DNA of 16,641 nt from CAZDGV01 sp964505195. GTDB taxonomy: Bacteria; Bacteroidota; Bacteroidia; Chitinophagales; Chitinophagaceae. Location of the stretch: positions 1 to 16,641 of the forward strand of contig CAZDGV010000033.1 of the NCBI GenBank assembly GCA_964505195.1, written 5' to 3'. How positions within the stretch are numbered: position 1 is the stretch's first letter; every line of letters starts with the position of its first letter. The position numbers and the translations under genes are program-made. Shown here piece by piece: positions 1 to 7,155 of the stretch. Below the pieces are notes generated by a model. That model saw only the letters and a program-made list of their open reading frames with translations. It was not told where the DNA came from and did not search any database.

Positions 1-119
1 AAAAGGATATTCCCTGTGTAATTTCCATGGGAGGAGGCTATTCTCCCGATGTGCGTACGATTGTAGAAGCGCATTGCCAAACCTTTCGGCTTGCAAAAGA
101 CATTTACGGACTCAGCTGA
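1..119 (+). CDS. Histone deacetylase family protein, C-terminal end (partial)
   Basis: Reading from base 3, an open frame runs from the window edge to a TGA at 117-119 and encodes about 38 residues. It contains VISMGGGYSPDV, then IVEAHCQTFRLAK and the end DIYGLS. A glycine-rich MGGGYS loop followed by a helix with E-A-H and an aromatic-Arg is typical of the C-terminus of the histone deacetylase / acetoin-utilisation superfamily (Zn-dependent deacetylases acting on acetylated lysines or polyamines). The catalytic His/Asp residues lie upstream, outside the window, so activity cannot be judged. Its last 8 bases overlap the 3' end of the convergent DUF5916 gene. The family call is good; the substrate is unknown. 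Confidence 0.75.
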   Translation, partial: KDIPCVISMGGGYSPDVRTIVEAHCQTFRLAKDIYGLS

Positions 120-2568
120 TTTTTTTCTTCTTAAGCGAAAGATAATCCACGAAATAAATAAAACGAACAGTAAATTCATTCGCAAGGGGATGCTGAAACA
201 GCTCCGATACATTGCTTAGATAACGCTTGCCCGTTGCTGCTAGTGGATAATCAGGACTCATCCAGTTTTTCCAACCGGCTACGAGGCGACTGCCATAGTT
301 GAAATCCCAGGTATAAAAAACGTCTACATTCCAAAGGTTTACATTTTGATCGCGACCATCTACGAATGGCCGGTCGCGCCAGAAACCATCCGGATTCAAA
401 TTAAAAAAGCCTACATATTGTACATTATTCCAATAATGCCGTGCCCGAAGTGTAAGGTTCATGCGGGGCGTAAAATTGTAGATGCCATTAATCAGTGTAG
501 TGAATTCTTTATTGTTTCTCCTTCCAATCACAGGATCTCCGTTTGCTTCGCGGAAGAAGGCATATCCAAACTGACCCTTATCGTGCACCCGGCGCAGATC
601 AATATCAATACTCAATCGGTCGCTGAAACGAAATCGCGTACCCAAATTCAGGGTATAAAAAGGATCGCCTTGTATAGCAGCTGATTCTGCAAAACCAACA
701 TTCATTCTAACAAACAAGCGCTTTCGGCTATCGGTACTGCCATTAATGCCTACAAATGCAAAGGGAACTTTTTTCATAAACCGTCCCGGCGTACGCAATT
801 CAAAATAATCATCTTGCCAAAAGGGCTGCGTGGAAAAATTGACACTGAGATCCCAGAAATTTTTAAAAAACCAAAATGCATTTGCGTTCATGCGAAAATT
901 GGAATAGGCAAAGGGCTTGTACATCATTTCATGACGAAAATTGATGCCGTATGTAAATGCATTTAAGCGTTTGGTGGGGGTAAGCTGGTTATAGCTGATC
1001 CCTGCAATGGTGGTAAACTCATTGGGAGCGCGAAGAATACCCAAATCGTTGGGATCATACCGATCGCTTTCGATATTGTTGGAAACATTCCATTGAATTT
1101 TACCGCTCACTTTACCAAAATTGATGAACGATTTAAATCCGTCGTACGGATTCTTTCCCATGATCTTGCTGTATGCGCCTCGCCACTGAAATCCAAATCG
1201 GTTGGCTGCATCAAACAATGCAATATCCATTCCACTTACATTTGAATTTCTAGTGCCTCCATTGCGCAGCACGCTGGCATTGGTAAACGTGATAGAAGAA
1301 CGGTTTTTCAAAGCCTGATCAAAAACAATTAAATTATAGTTAGTCAGCGGTTCCGTTTCAATACGGGTAATTTTTCCCGTGCGTGTATTTTCGAGTTCTG
1401 CAAACATGGGTGCACCGATGGCATTGAATACACCGATACCCAATTTTTTTCGATTACGCCCCGAAAATTTAGAAGCGTTGTAGAGCTGCGTGATGCCGGG
1501 ATTGGATAAAACGCGTATCGAATCATTCGCCATAGCATTTACGCGGAAATATCCACCGGGCGTTGCGCCCACTCTCCGCGAATAAAACAATCCGGCTTTA
1601 TTGAATATTTCAGTGCCTTCGGTAAAGAAAGGTCTGTTTTCCTGAAACTGCACTTCAAAAGGGGAAAGGTTGTTGATGACGTTATCGGAAATCACCTGTC
1701 CAAAATCAGGTATCAACGTCATGTCGAGCGTAAAACTTTCATTGATGCCATACTTCACATCCATTCCACCATTGCCCAAAAATTGGTTTAAGCGTCCATT
1801 TCCAAGCGGTGTTGTACGATAACCGCTCGTGATATAAGGAAGAAATGAAAGCCGGAGTGGCGGGGTAAGCTTTTCCAGTCCGGCCAACAAACCAAACTGA
1901 TTTACAAATCCGTTTTGATTGGGATTGATCGGGTTCCAGTAAGAACTCTCATTGTTACGGCGCACATAGCGCTGAAAGTTTACGCCCCAGTCCTGCATGT
2001 CTTTTTGTGCAAAGCGCAACGAGAAATAAGGAATCTTCATTTCTACAATCCAGCCGTCGTTCTGAAAGCTCACCTTACTTTCCCAAACAGCATCCCAGCT
2101 GTAATCGCTGGGCGGACCAAACTGCGAACTGCGATTAGGATTGATGCGGCCGTCGGTTTGTACGTTGCGCGAGGTTACAAGAAACTGAAAGCCGTTCTGA
2201 TCATCATTGTAGGTATCGAAGTACACCGCAAAAAAATCAACATCCTGTCTGCTCTCACCATCGCGGGGCGTAAGCTGTTTACGTACCAGCTTGGGATCAT
2301 CGTAGAGATAGGCGCCGATGTAAATTGCCTGATCATCATAAATAACATAAGCTTTTGTTGGCTGAGAAGCCTTCGCGCCAAAATTGGGATTATTGATGAT
2401 AAAATCTTCTGCAAAAGGGGCATTCTTCCATTCTGCTTCGTTCAGCAGTCCGTCAATTTTAGGTGCCACCTTCACCTTACGGGCCACCATACGGCGTTCC
2501 GGCTCAGCAGCAATTGTTTCGCAGATCAGCGTTAGCAAGAAAAGGAAAAACAGCAGCGTTTTTTTCAC
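112..2568 (-). CDS. CBM9-like / DUF5916 outer-membrane protein
   Basis: 818 residues with an N-terminal Sec signal peptide (KK, then a run of Leu/Phe, ending near Ala20-Ala21). Residues about 30-200 resemble a carbohydrate-binding family 9 (CBM9) domain: KIDGLLNEAEWKNA near the start and YDDQAIYIGAYLYDD soon after. From about residue 230 the sequence matches the DUF5916 pattern, including DFGQVISDNVINNLSPFEV and the following ENRPFFTEGTEIF. The rest is rich in alternating aromatic/polar strands, as in a membrane beta-barrel. This family is common in Bacteroidota and its function is not established; the CBM9 part suggests glycan binding or surface location. The start codon is GTG at 2566-2568: an in-frame stop lies at 2578-2580 and the signal peptide begins directly at this codon. 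It follows the LexA-like gene on the same strand after 74 bp. Confidence 0.85.
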   Translation of the reverse strand: MKKTLLFFLFLLTLICETIAAEPERRMVARKVKVAPKIDGLLNEAEWKNAPFAEDFIINNPNFGAKASQPTKAYVIYDDQAIYIGAYLYDDPKLVRKQLTPRDGESRQDVDFFAVYFDTYNDDQNGFQFLVTSRNVQTDGRINPNRSSQFGPPSDYSWDAVWESKVSFQNDGWIVEMKIPYFSLRFAQKDMQDWGVNFQRYVRRNNESSYWNPINPNQNGFVNQFGLLAGLEKLTPPLRLSFLPYITSGYRTTPLGNGRLNQFLGNGGMDVKYGINESFTLDMTLIPDFGQVISDNVINNLSPFEVQFQENRPFFTEGTEIFNKAGLFYSRRVGATPGGYFRVNAMANDSIRVLSNPGITQLYNASKFSGRNRKKLGIGVFNAIGAPMFAELENTRTGKITRIETEPLTNYNLIVFDQALKNRSSITFTNASVLRNGGTRNSNVSGMDIALFDAANRFGFQWRGAYSKIMGKNPYDGFKSFINFGKVSGKIQWNVSNNIESDRYDPNDLGILRAPNEFTTIAGISYNQLTPTKRLNAFTYGINFRHEMMYKPFAYSNFRMNANAFWFFKNFWDLSVNFSTQPFWQDDYFELRTPGRFMKKVPFAFVGINGSTDSRKRLFVRMNVGFAESAAIQGDPFYTLNLGTRFRFSDRLSIDIDLRRVHDKGQFGYAFFREANGDPVIGRRNNKEFTTLINGIYNFTPRMNLTLRARHYWNNVQYVGFFNLNPDGFWRDRPFVDGRDQNVNLWNVDVFYTWDFNYGSRLVAGWKNWMSPDYPLAATGKRYLSNVSELFQHPLANEFTVRFIYFVDYLSLKKKKIS

Positions 2569-2572
2569 GCCG

Positions 2573-2580
2573 CAAAGCTA
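2573..2580 (-). promoter_or_regulatory. Possible -7 promoter element for the DUF5916 gene
   Basis: On the minus strand this reads TAGCTTTG, a perfect match to the Bacteroidota -7 consensus TAnnTTTG. No TTTG is seen at the expected -33 distance. It lies only 4 nt before the GTG start, so a transcript starting here would be leaderless or nearly so. Alternatively the gene is cotranscribed with the upstream regulator. Confidence 0.35.
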
Positions 2581-2642
2581 ACGTATGTATGGCGAAAGGC
2601 CGTTTTAAATAGGATGAGCGGCGGAGCGGAGCTACGAAGCGA

Positions 2643-3392
2643 TCAGTTGAATTTTTTCTTCATCTGATTTACCTGATCCTGCAGATTGCTTACCAACGAT
2701 GCGAGATTGGTTACATCCCAGCGCTGTTCTTGTGCAATGCGTGAAATTACCAGCTGCGCACTCCACATTTCCAACACATCTTCTGCATTGATTTGATAGG
2801 GCTGAAATGCAGGATTGTCGCTCACCAACGTGAGACGCTGCTTGCTGCGGTTGCTCTTCACTACCCGCTTATATACCACGCCTTCAGTGCGACTTAGCAC
2901 GATATAGGCATGATTGTTTTTCACCGCATCTAGATCTTCTACTTTCTCTCCGATAATCACACTGCCGCTAGGTGTGGGCAACATGGAATCACCGACGATT
3001 TCAAAAGCACGGTAAGTGCCGGAGGCCAACATGGGCAGGGTAAACGTATTGAGTTCATCTATAAATTCAGGATCGGAATAGCCGTTCAAATAACCCGCTG
3101 CTGCTTTGATCGGTACAAAATGAATCGTGTTGCTGTCTCCCGCCATTTTCAGCATGCGGCGACGGGCAATATAACTGCCCTTGCTCTCGCTGAGATCTTT
3201 GCGCAGGAGATCGTCCAAACTCACTTTGAACAGATCGCTCACTTTTTCCAACACATCATAACGGGGCTCTGCCCGCTCTTCTTCATAAGCGCCAAGCAAG
3301 GATCTTTTGATACCCAGCTTTACGGCAAACTCCTCCTGTGTCCAGCCTTTCAGGCGACGCAGGTACTTGATGTTTTGATTGGCATTGGCCAT
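2643..3392 (-). CDS. LexA-like transcriptional regulator: XRE HTH plus S24 peptidase domain
   Basis: 249 residues. Residues about 7-62 form a Cro/cI (XRE) helix-turn-helix, with GWTQEEFAVKLGIKRS followed by the recognition helix. Residues about 92-215 are a LexA/UmuD-type S24 domain: the nucleophile is Ser136 in VGDSM and the general-base lysine is Lys175 in VVYKRVV. An Ala99-Gly100 pair in KAAAGY occupies the usual place of the self-cleavage bond. The C-terminal 20 residues (LASLVSNLQDQVNQMKKKF) look like a short coiled coil. Such proteins repress target genes until self-cleavage, usually promoted by RecA on single-stranded DNA after damage. All cleavage residues are present here, but whether it responds to DNA damage is unknown. 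A strong promoter with an inverted repeat in its spacer lies just upstream and suggests autoregulation. It could equally be a general stress regulator rather than the cell's main LexA. Confidence 0.88.
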   Translation of the reverse strand: MANANQNIKYLRRLKGWTQEEFAVKLGIKRSLLGAYEEERAEPRYDVLEKVSDLFKVSLDDLLRKDLSESKGSYIARRRMLKMAGDSNTIHFVPIKAAAGYLNGYSDPEFIDELNTFTLPMLASGTYRAFEIVGDSMLPTPSGSVIIGEKVEDLDAVKNNHAYIVLSRTEGVVYKRVVKSNRSKQRLTLVSDNPAFQPYQINAEDVLEMWSAQLVISRIAQEQRWDVTNLASLVSNLQDQVNQMKKKFN

Positions 3393-3412
3393 GGCTTGCT
3401 AATTTTATTGGG

Positions 3413-3443
3413 CGAATATACTAAATATTTTAGTTTATGCAAA
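3413..3443 (-). promoter_or_regulatory. Promoter of the LexA-like gene
   Basis: On the minus strand, TTTG (3440-3443) is followed by exactly 19 bases and then TATATTCG (3413-3420), which matches the Bacteroidota -7 consensus TAnnTTTG in all but one base. Transcription would start near 3405-3409 and leave a leader of roughly 15 nt before the ATG at 3392. Confidence 0.6.
3420..3434. promoter_or_regulatory. Inverted repeat in the promoter spacer, candidate operator
   Basis: ACTAAATATTTTAGT has 6-base perfect arms (ACTAAA / TTTAGT) around TAT. The symmetry extends to 3416-3438 with one mismatched pair. It fills nearly the whole space between the -33 and -7 elements of the LexA-like gene, where a bound repressor would block RNA polymerase. 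A dimeric HTH repressor encoded immediately downstream is the obvious candidate binder. The repeat is seen directly; the function is inference. Confidence 0.5.
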
Positions 3444-3520
3444 ATATTTTTCCCCCTCCTGCCCCCTGTGGTTTTGCAAACTGCCGGATAATGGTCATTT
3501 TTACAGCCAACGAAGCAACT

Positions 3521-4309
3521 ATGGCAAAAGCAAGTGTGAGAAAAAAGCCGGTAATCCTGATTACCAACGACGATGGCATTACGGCACCGGGCATCCGCAA
3601 TTTGGTGGAAGCAGTGAAGGATTTGGGGAAAGTGGTGGTGGTGGCACCCGATAAACCCCAAAGCGGCATGGGACATGCCATTACCATAGGTTATCCGCTG
3701 CGTTTGCATGCTGTATCAGTATTTGAAGGTGTGGAAGCATGGCAGTGCAGCGGCACACCGGCCGACTGTGTAAAGCTGGCGGTAGATAAAGTACTGCACC
3801 AGAAACCCGATATCTGTTTGAGCGGCATCAACCACGGTGCCAACCATAGCATCAATGTAATTTATAGTGGTACGATGAGTGCTGCCATCGAAGCTAGCAT
3901 CGAACGCATCCCAAGCGTTGGCTTTTCTCTGCTCAACTATAGCATGGAGGCCGACTTCAGCGCTGCGAAACACTATGCGCGCGTAGTGGTGGAGCAGATC
4001 TTAAAAATGAAAAAGATCGACAACCATCTTTGTCTGAACGTGAACATACCAGCTGTAGATAAATCGCTTATCAAGGGTTTGAAAGTTTGCCGACAGGCTT
4101 ATGCCAAATACGATGAGGATTTTGATGAGCGTCGCGATCCGGCAGGACGCAAATATTACTGGCTCACCGGTGAGTTCAAAAATTTCGACAAAGGAAAAGA
4201 TACCGACGTGTGGGCATTGGCCAATAACTATGTAAGCGTGGTTCCTGTGCAATTTGACCTGACGAATTACACGCTAAAAAAACAATTGGAAACCAAATTC
4301 AAAGGATGA
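3521..4309 (+). CDS. surE: 5'/3'-nucleotidase SurE
   Basis: 262 residues from the ATG at 3521. The frame is open further upstream with ATGs at 3437 and 3491, but those extensions read as non-conserved sequence and would run into the LexA-like gene's promoter. SurE hydrolyses nucleoside mono-phosphates (and short polyphosphates) with a divalent metal in the cytoplasm and is linked to stationary-phase survival. The four expected metal ligands are visible: Asp17-Asp18 in ITNDDGITAPGI, Ser48 in DKPQSGMGHA and Asn104 in SGINHGAN, followed by the conserved SGTMSAA. Length is normal for the family (about 250-265). Its stop codon overlaps the start of the next gene (ATGA), so the two are probably co-translated. 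No clear Shine-Dalgarno is present, as usual for this phylum. Confidence 0.93.
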   Translation: MAKASVRKKPVILITNDDGITAPGIRNLVEAVKDLGKVVVVAPDKPQSGMGHAITIGYPLRLHAVSVFEGVEAWQCSGTPADCVKLAVDKVLHQKPDICLSGINHGANHSINVIYSGTMSAAIEASIERIPSVGFSLLNYSMEADFSAAKHYARVVVEQILKMKKIDNHLCLNVNIPAVDKSLIKGLKVCRQAYAKYDEDFDERRDPAGRKYYWLTGEFKNFDKGKDTDVWALANNYVSVVPVQFDLTNYTLKKQLETKFKG

Positions 4310-4605
4310 TACAAATTGATAAATATCCTTTCGGCGTAGCCATCGGTGCCATCGCACCCGTATTCGGCATCCTCATCTATTATTTTTTGAAAGTAGATAC
4401 AAGCACCATCGGCTTTGGCATGTTCATGGAATATTTTTTCAAGACCAAGGCGCTGCTTACTGCCGTTGGAAGTTTGAGTTTAATTGCCAACATCGTATTA
4501 TTTACCCTCTTCATCAACAGCCGAAAAGACAAAACCGCCATCGGCATATTTGCCATGACGGTGATGTACGGACTCATCATCCTCTACGCGAAATTCTTTA
4601 TGTAA
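4306..4605 (+). CDS. Small three-TM membrane protein, unknown function
   Basis: 99 residues beginning inside the surE stop codon (ATGA overlap). There are three hydrophobic segments, at about residues 8-28 (GVAIGAIAPVFGILIYYFL), 49-70 (ALLTAVGSLSLIANIVLFTLF) and 77-96 (AIGIFAMTVMYGLIILYAKF), with a charged RKDK loop before the last. From memory, a small membrane protein between surE and lpxB is a recurring arrangement in Bacteroidota, so a link to envelope biogenesis is plausible but unproven. I do not recognise a named family. It ends 7 bp from the 3' end of the convergent peptidase gene, with no obvious terminator hairpin between them. Confidence 0.75.
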   Translation: MIQIDKYPFGVAIGAIAPVFGILIYYFLKVDTSTIGFGMFMEYFFKTKALLTAVGSLSLIANIVLFTLFINSRKDKTAIGIFAMTVMYGLIILYAKFFM

Positions 4606-4612
4606 CTCTTGC

Positions 4613-5632
4613 TTAGAATTTTCCCTCATCCACATCGCGAATGAACTTCACTACGCCTGGGAAAAAATGCTTTTGATCATCCCACATGCATAGGTGTCCG
4701 CCATCCGGACAAAGCAAGAAGCGTCCTCTCTTTACCTGCGTGCTCATCCATTTCATGTGCTCGGGATCCATGGTATCGTAGGTTGCACCTACTGTTAAGG
4801 TGGGCACGGTGATGTTTTTCAAATCGGCACTGCGATCCCAGTTCAGCAAACGACCTCCCACCGAAAATTCACTGGGGCCCTGCATCAAAAGATAAATTGG
4901 ATAGTTGATGTGCTTGAAAGAACGGTTCACCGATTCGGGCCATTCGGGCAGGCGACAAATATGTTTGGAATAATACTCCTGCATGAGCAATCGAGTATAG
5001 TTGGGATCGCTGAATTGCTTGTTAGCTTCATAGGCCATGATGGAATCTACTTTGTCTTTCGGCATCTGAGCATGCAGTTTTTTCTGATACTGCGCATACT
5101 GCGGAATACTGCTCATCATATTGCCAATGATGAGTCCTTTTAAATTATCCTGATGTTTCAAAGCATACTCCATGGCCAGCATCCCGCCCCATGAGTTGCC
5201 ATATAAATAGAAATTGTCTTTGTTCAGTCCGAGCGCCTTGCGCACCTGCTCTACCTCATCTACAAAACGATCGATGGTCCACAATGCACTGTCGGTTGGC
5301 TGATCGCTATGGTAAGAACCCAGCTGATCGTATTCATAAAATTCAAAGCCTTCCTGTGGGAAAAAACTTTCGAAAGCTTCAAGATACTCATGCGTCATGG
5401 CTGGTCCGCCATGCAAGAGCAATACTTTAATGCGTGGGTGGTTTCCAATGCGCTTGGTCCACACTTTAAAGGTACCCAGCGGCGTGTTGATGGGAATCAT
5501 TTGAATTCCCGCCGTTCGCACCGCAGTATCGCCATAATTGAAATAATCGCTTACCGTTACCGATCCGTTTTTGTTGCTGTTGGTACAGCCAAGGAGCAGC
5601 ATAAGGGCTACCATAAATATGATTGCGCGCAT
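4613..5632 (-). CDS. Proline iminopeptidase-family hydrolase, lipoprotein (peptidase S33)
   Basis: 339 residues. The N-terminus is a lipoprotein signal peptide with lipobox LLLGC (Cys16), so the enzyme is probably anchored in the periplasm or at the outer membrane. The rest is an alpha/beta hydrolase of the prolyl-aminopeptidase type. HGGPA at residues 74-78 forms the oxyanion-hole region, the nucleophile is Ser147 in GNSWGG, the acid is probably Asp286 in GATYDTMDP and the base is His313 in PDGGHLCMWDD. S33 members remove N-terminal proline, but related enzymes hydrolyse other amides or esters, so the substrate is uncertain. It runs opposite to its neighbours and sits between the surE pair and lpxB. 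A promoter matching the Bacteroidota consensus lies immediately upstream. Confidence 0.87.
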   Translation of the reverse strand: MRAIIFMVALMLLLGCTNSNKNGSVTVSDYFNYGDTAVRTAGIQMIPINTPLGTFKVWTKRIGNHPRIKVLLLHGGPAMTHEYLEAFESFFPQEGFEFYEYDQLGSYHSDQPTDSALWTIDRFVDEVEQVRKALGLNKDNFYLYGNSWGGMLAMEYALKHQDNLKGLIIGNMMSSIPQYAQYQKKLHAQMPKDKVDSIMAYEANKQFSDPNYTRLLMQEYYSKHICRLPEWPESVNRSFKHINYPIYLLMQGPSEFSVGGRLLNWDRSADLKNITVPTLTVGATYDTMDPEHMKWMSTQVKRGRFLLCPDGGHLCMWDDQKHFFPGVVKFIRDVDEGKF

Positions 5633-5643
5633 AAACTTTTTTT

Positions 5644-5674
5644 CTAAGATAATATCTTTCGTCGAAGCTGCAAA
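5644..5674 (-). promoter_or_regulatory. Promoter of the S33 peptidase gene
   Basis: On the minus strand, TTTG (5671-5674) is followed by 19 bases and TATCTTAG (5644-5651), one mismatch from TAnnTTTG. The -7 element ends 11 bp before the ATG, so the leader would be very short (about 5-7 nt). Confidence 0.5.
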
Positions 5675-5700
5675 AGCAGCAAGGCCGAGGATGGCTTCCT

Positions 5701-5708
5701 TATCTTTG
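5701..5708 (+). promoter_or_regulatory. -7 promoter element upstream of lpxB
   Basis: TATCTTTG is a perfect match to TAnnTTTG, 29 bp before the lpxB ATG, but no TTTG is found at the -33 position. It gives lpxB a possible promoter of its own, which fits its separation from surE by a reversed gene. Confidence 0.4.
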
Positions 5709-5737
5709 TTCAGCGCATCCGCGTATTACCCAGGATT

Positions 5738-6844
5738 ATGAAGTATTATATCATTGCAGGTGAAGCCAGCGGCGATTTGCACGGAAGCAATCTCATCAAA
5801 GCATTGCGCCGTAAAGATGCGTCGGCAAAGATCCGCTGCTGGGGAGGCGATCAAATGCAGGCCGCAGGTGGCGAGCTGGTAAAACATTACCGCAGTTTGG
5901 CTTTTATGGGTTTTGCAGAAGTAGTGAAGAATATCGGCACCATTTTGCAGAACCTCGCTTTTTGTAAGCAAGACATACTTGCCCATCGTCCCAATGTATT
6001 GATCTTAATTGATTACCCCGGCTTCAACCTGCGCATTGCCAAATGGGCGCACCAGCAAGGCATCAAAGTGGTGTATTATATTTCTCCGCAGGTATGGGCG
6101 TGGAAGGCAAACAGAGTGCATATGATGCGCAAGTGCATTGATAAAATGCTGGTGATTCTGCCTTTCGAAAAAGCATACTTCGCAAGCAATTGGAACTGGC
6201 AAGTGGAATATGTGGGGCACCCGCTTATAGAGGCGATTGAATCCTTTCAACATGCGTACAACGAAGCGCCCTTGTCGAACAAACCCATTGTAGCATTACT
6301 GCCCGGGAGCAGGCAACAGGAAATTTTAAAAAAGCTGCCCATTATGCTGGAAGCCAGTCGCGCTTTTCCTGCATTTCAATTTGTGGTGGCTTGTGCACCC
6401 GGCTTGGATCCTTCGCTATATGAAGCGCTCACACGCGGATATCCGAATGTATCCACCGTTATAGGTAAAACCTATGCCTTACTGCAGCAATCCACTGCAG
6501 CGCTGGTAACCAGCGGAACAGCCACGCTTGAAACGGCCTTACTAGGGGTGCCGCAAGTAGTGTGTTACAAAGGAAGCGCCATCAGTTACCAGATCGCGAA
6601 GCGCCTGGTGAAAGTGCAATACATATCGCTGGTAAATCTCATTTTGCAAAAGCAAGCCGTGCAGGAACTCATACAGCATGATTTAACCAAAAGCAATTTG
6701 ATCACCGCCCTTGAAGCCATTCTTCCCGGCGGTAGTAGCCGTGAACAACAAATTGCAGATTACGCCAAATTAAAAGCCATGCTGCAACAGGAAACCGCCG
6801 CATCCGACCTGGCTGCAGATTCCATTATCGAAATTTTTCAATAG
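5738..6844 (+). CDS. lpxB: Lipid-A-disaccharide synthase
   Basis: 368 residues. This is a GT19 glycosyltransferase that condenses UDP-2,3-diacylglucosamine with lipid X to give lipid A disaccharide phosphate, on the cytoplasmic face of the inner membrane. The diagnostic segments appear in order: IIAGEASGDLHGSNL (6-20), AFMGFAEV (55-62), DYPGFNLR (92-99), YYISPQVWAWK (113-123), LPFEKAYF (141-148), VGHPLIE (159-165), LLPGSRQQEI (187-196) and TSGTATLETALLGVPQVVCYK (258-278). Length is normal for the family. The ATG at 5738 opens directly into the conserved N-terminal strand. In many Bacteroidota lpxB lies close to surE; here a minus-strand peptidase gene separates them. It ends 8 bp from the convergent small membrane gene. 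Confidence 0.95.
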   Translation: MKYYIIAGEASGDLHGSNLIKALRRKDASAKIRCWGGDQMQAAGGELVKHYRSLAFMGFAEVVKNIGTILQNLAFCKQDILAHRPNVLILIDYPGFNLRIAKWAHQQGIKVVYYISPQVWAWKANRVHMMRKCIDKMLVILPFEKAYFASNWNWQVEYVGHPLIEAIESFQHAYNEAPLSNKPIVALLPGSRQQEILKKLPIMLEASRAFPAFQFVVACAPGLDPSLYEALTRGYPNVSTVIGKTYALLQQSTAALVTSGTATLETALLGVPQVVCYKGSAISYQIAKRLVKVQYISLVNLILQKQAVQELIQHDLTKSNLITALEAILPGGSSREQQIADYAKLKAMLQQETAASDLAADSIIEIFQ

Positions 6845-6852
6845 TAAAATCT

Positions 6853-7032
6853 CTAGCTCCGAACGAGCGGAAGAATAACGAGTTTTACCAGCATTACCAG
6901 CAATGCAAAAATGAACATGTAAATAGAAATGCGGTTGATGCCGTGCATGTATTTGATCCACTGCGTGGAAGGTGCATTGGGATCTTTTTTCCGGAGGTAT
7001 AAATATTCGGCTATTTGCCTTACTACGCCCAT
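6853..7032 (-). CDS. Small single-TM protein, DUF6728-like
   Basis: 59 residues from the ATG at 7030-7032; a longer frame to 7059 would need a TTG start and is not preferred. The polar N-terminal part (VVRQIAEYLYLRKKDPNAP) contains an RKKDPN motif, followed by MHGINRISIYMF leading into one hydrophobic helix at about residues 38-56. Short proteins of this layout are widespread in Bacteroidota and, as far as I recall, are grouped as DUF6728; the function is unknown. The charged head probably faces the cytoplasm with the helix in the inner membrane. It is divergent from the FG-GAP lipoprotein gene and convergent with lpxB. Confidence 0.72.
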   Translation of the reverse strand: MGVVRQIAEYLYLRKKDPNAPSTQWIKYMHGINRISIYMFIFALLVMLVKLVILPLVRS

Positions 7033-7104
7033 AAAATTGGTTTGAACTATAACAAGCAAAGCTAAAGAAAGTTGAAATGGCTTTTTGTCGATCTTCGATA
7101 CGCT

Positions 7105-7120
7105 AAGCGGATTACCGCTT
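7105..7120. repeat. Inverted repeat in the divergent intergenic region
   Basis: AAGCGGATTACCGCTT has perfect 6-bp arms around an ATTA loop. No T-run follows on either strand, so it is not a classical terminator. It lies about 35 bp before the FG-GAP gene and 72 bp before the small TM gene, so it could be an operator or an mRNA hairpin. Function is unknown. Confidence 0.4.
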
Positions 7121-7155
7121 CAAAAAAGCATGTTTTCGCCTAAATTCGATCTGCA

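Noticed and set aside
346..684. 112-codon plus-strand open frame
   Set aside because: Antisense to the beta-barrel part of the DUF5916 gene; it has no promoter, no neighbours on its strand and no recognisable motif.
1915..2535. 206-codon plus-strand open frame
   Set aside because: It lies wholly antisense to the signal-peptide and CBM9 part of the DUF5916 gene, whose protein sequence is clearly conserved; the antisense translation shows no family features.
3437..3520. Upstream ATGs at 3437 and 3491 for surE
   Set aside because: The extension is low-complexity and unlike SurE N-termini; the ATG at 3521 gives the normal length and overlaps no promoter.
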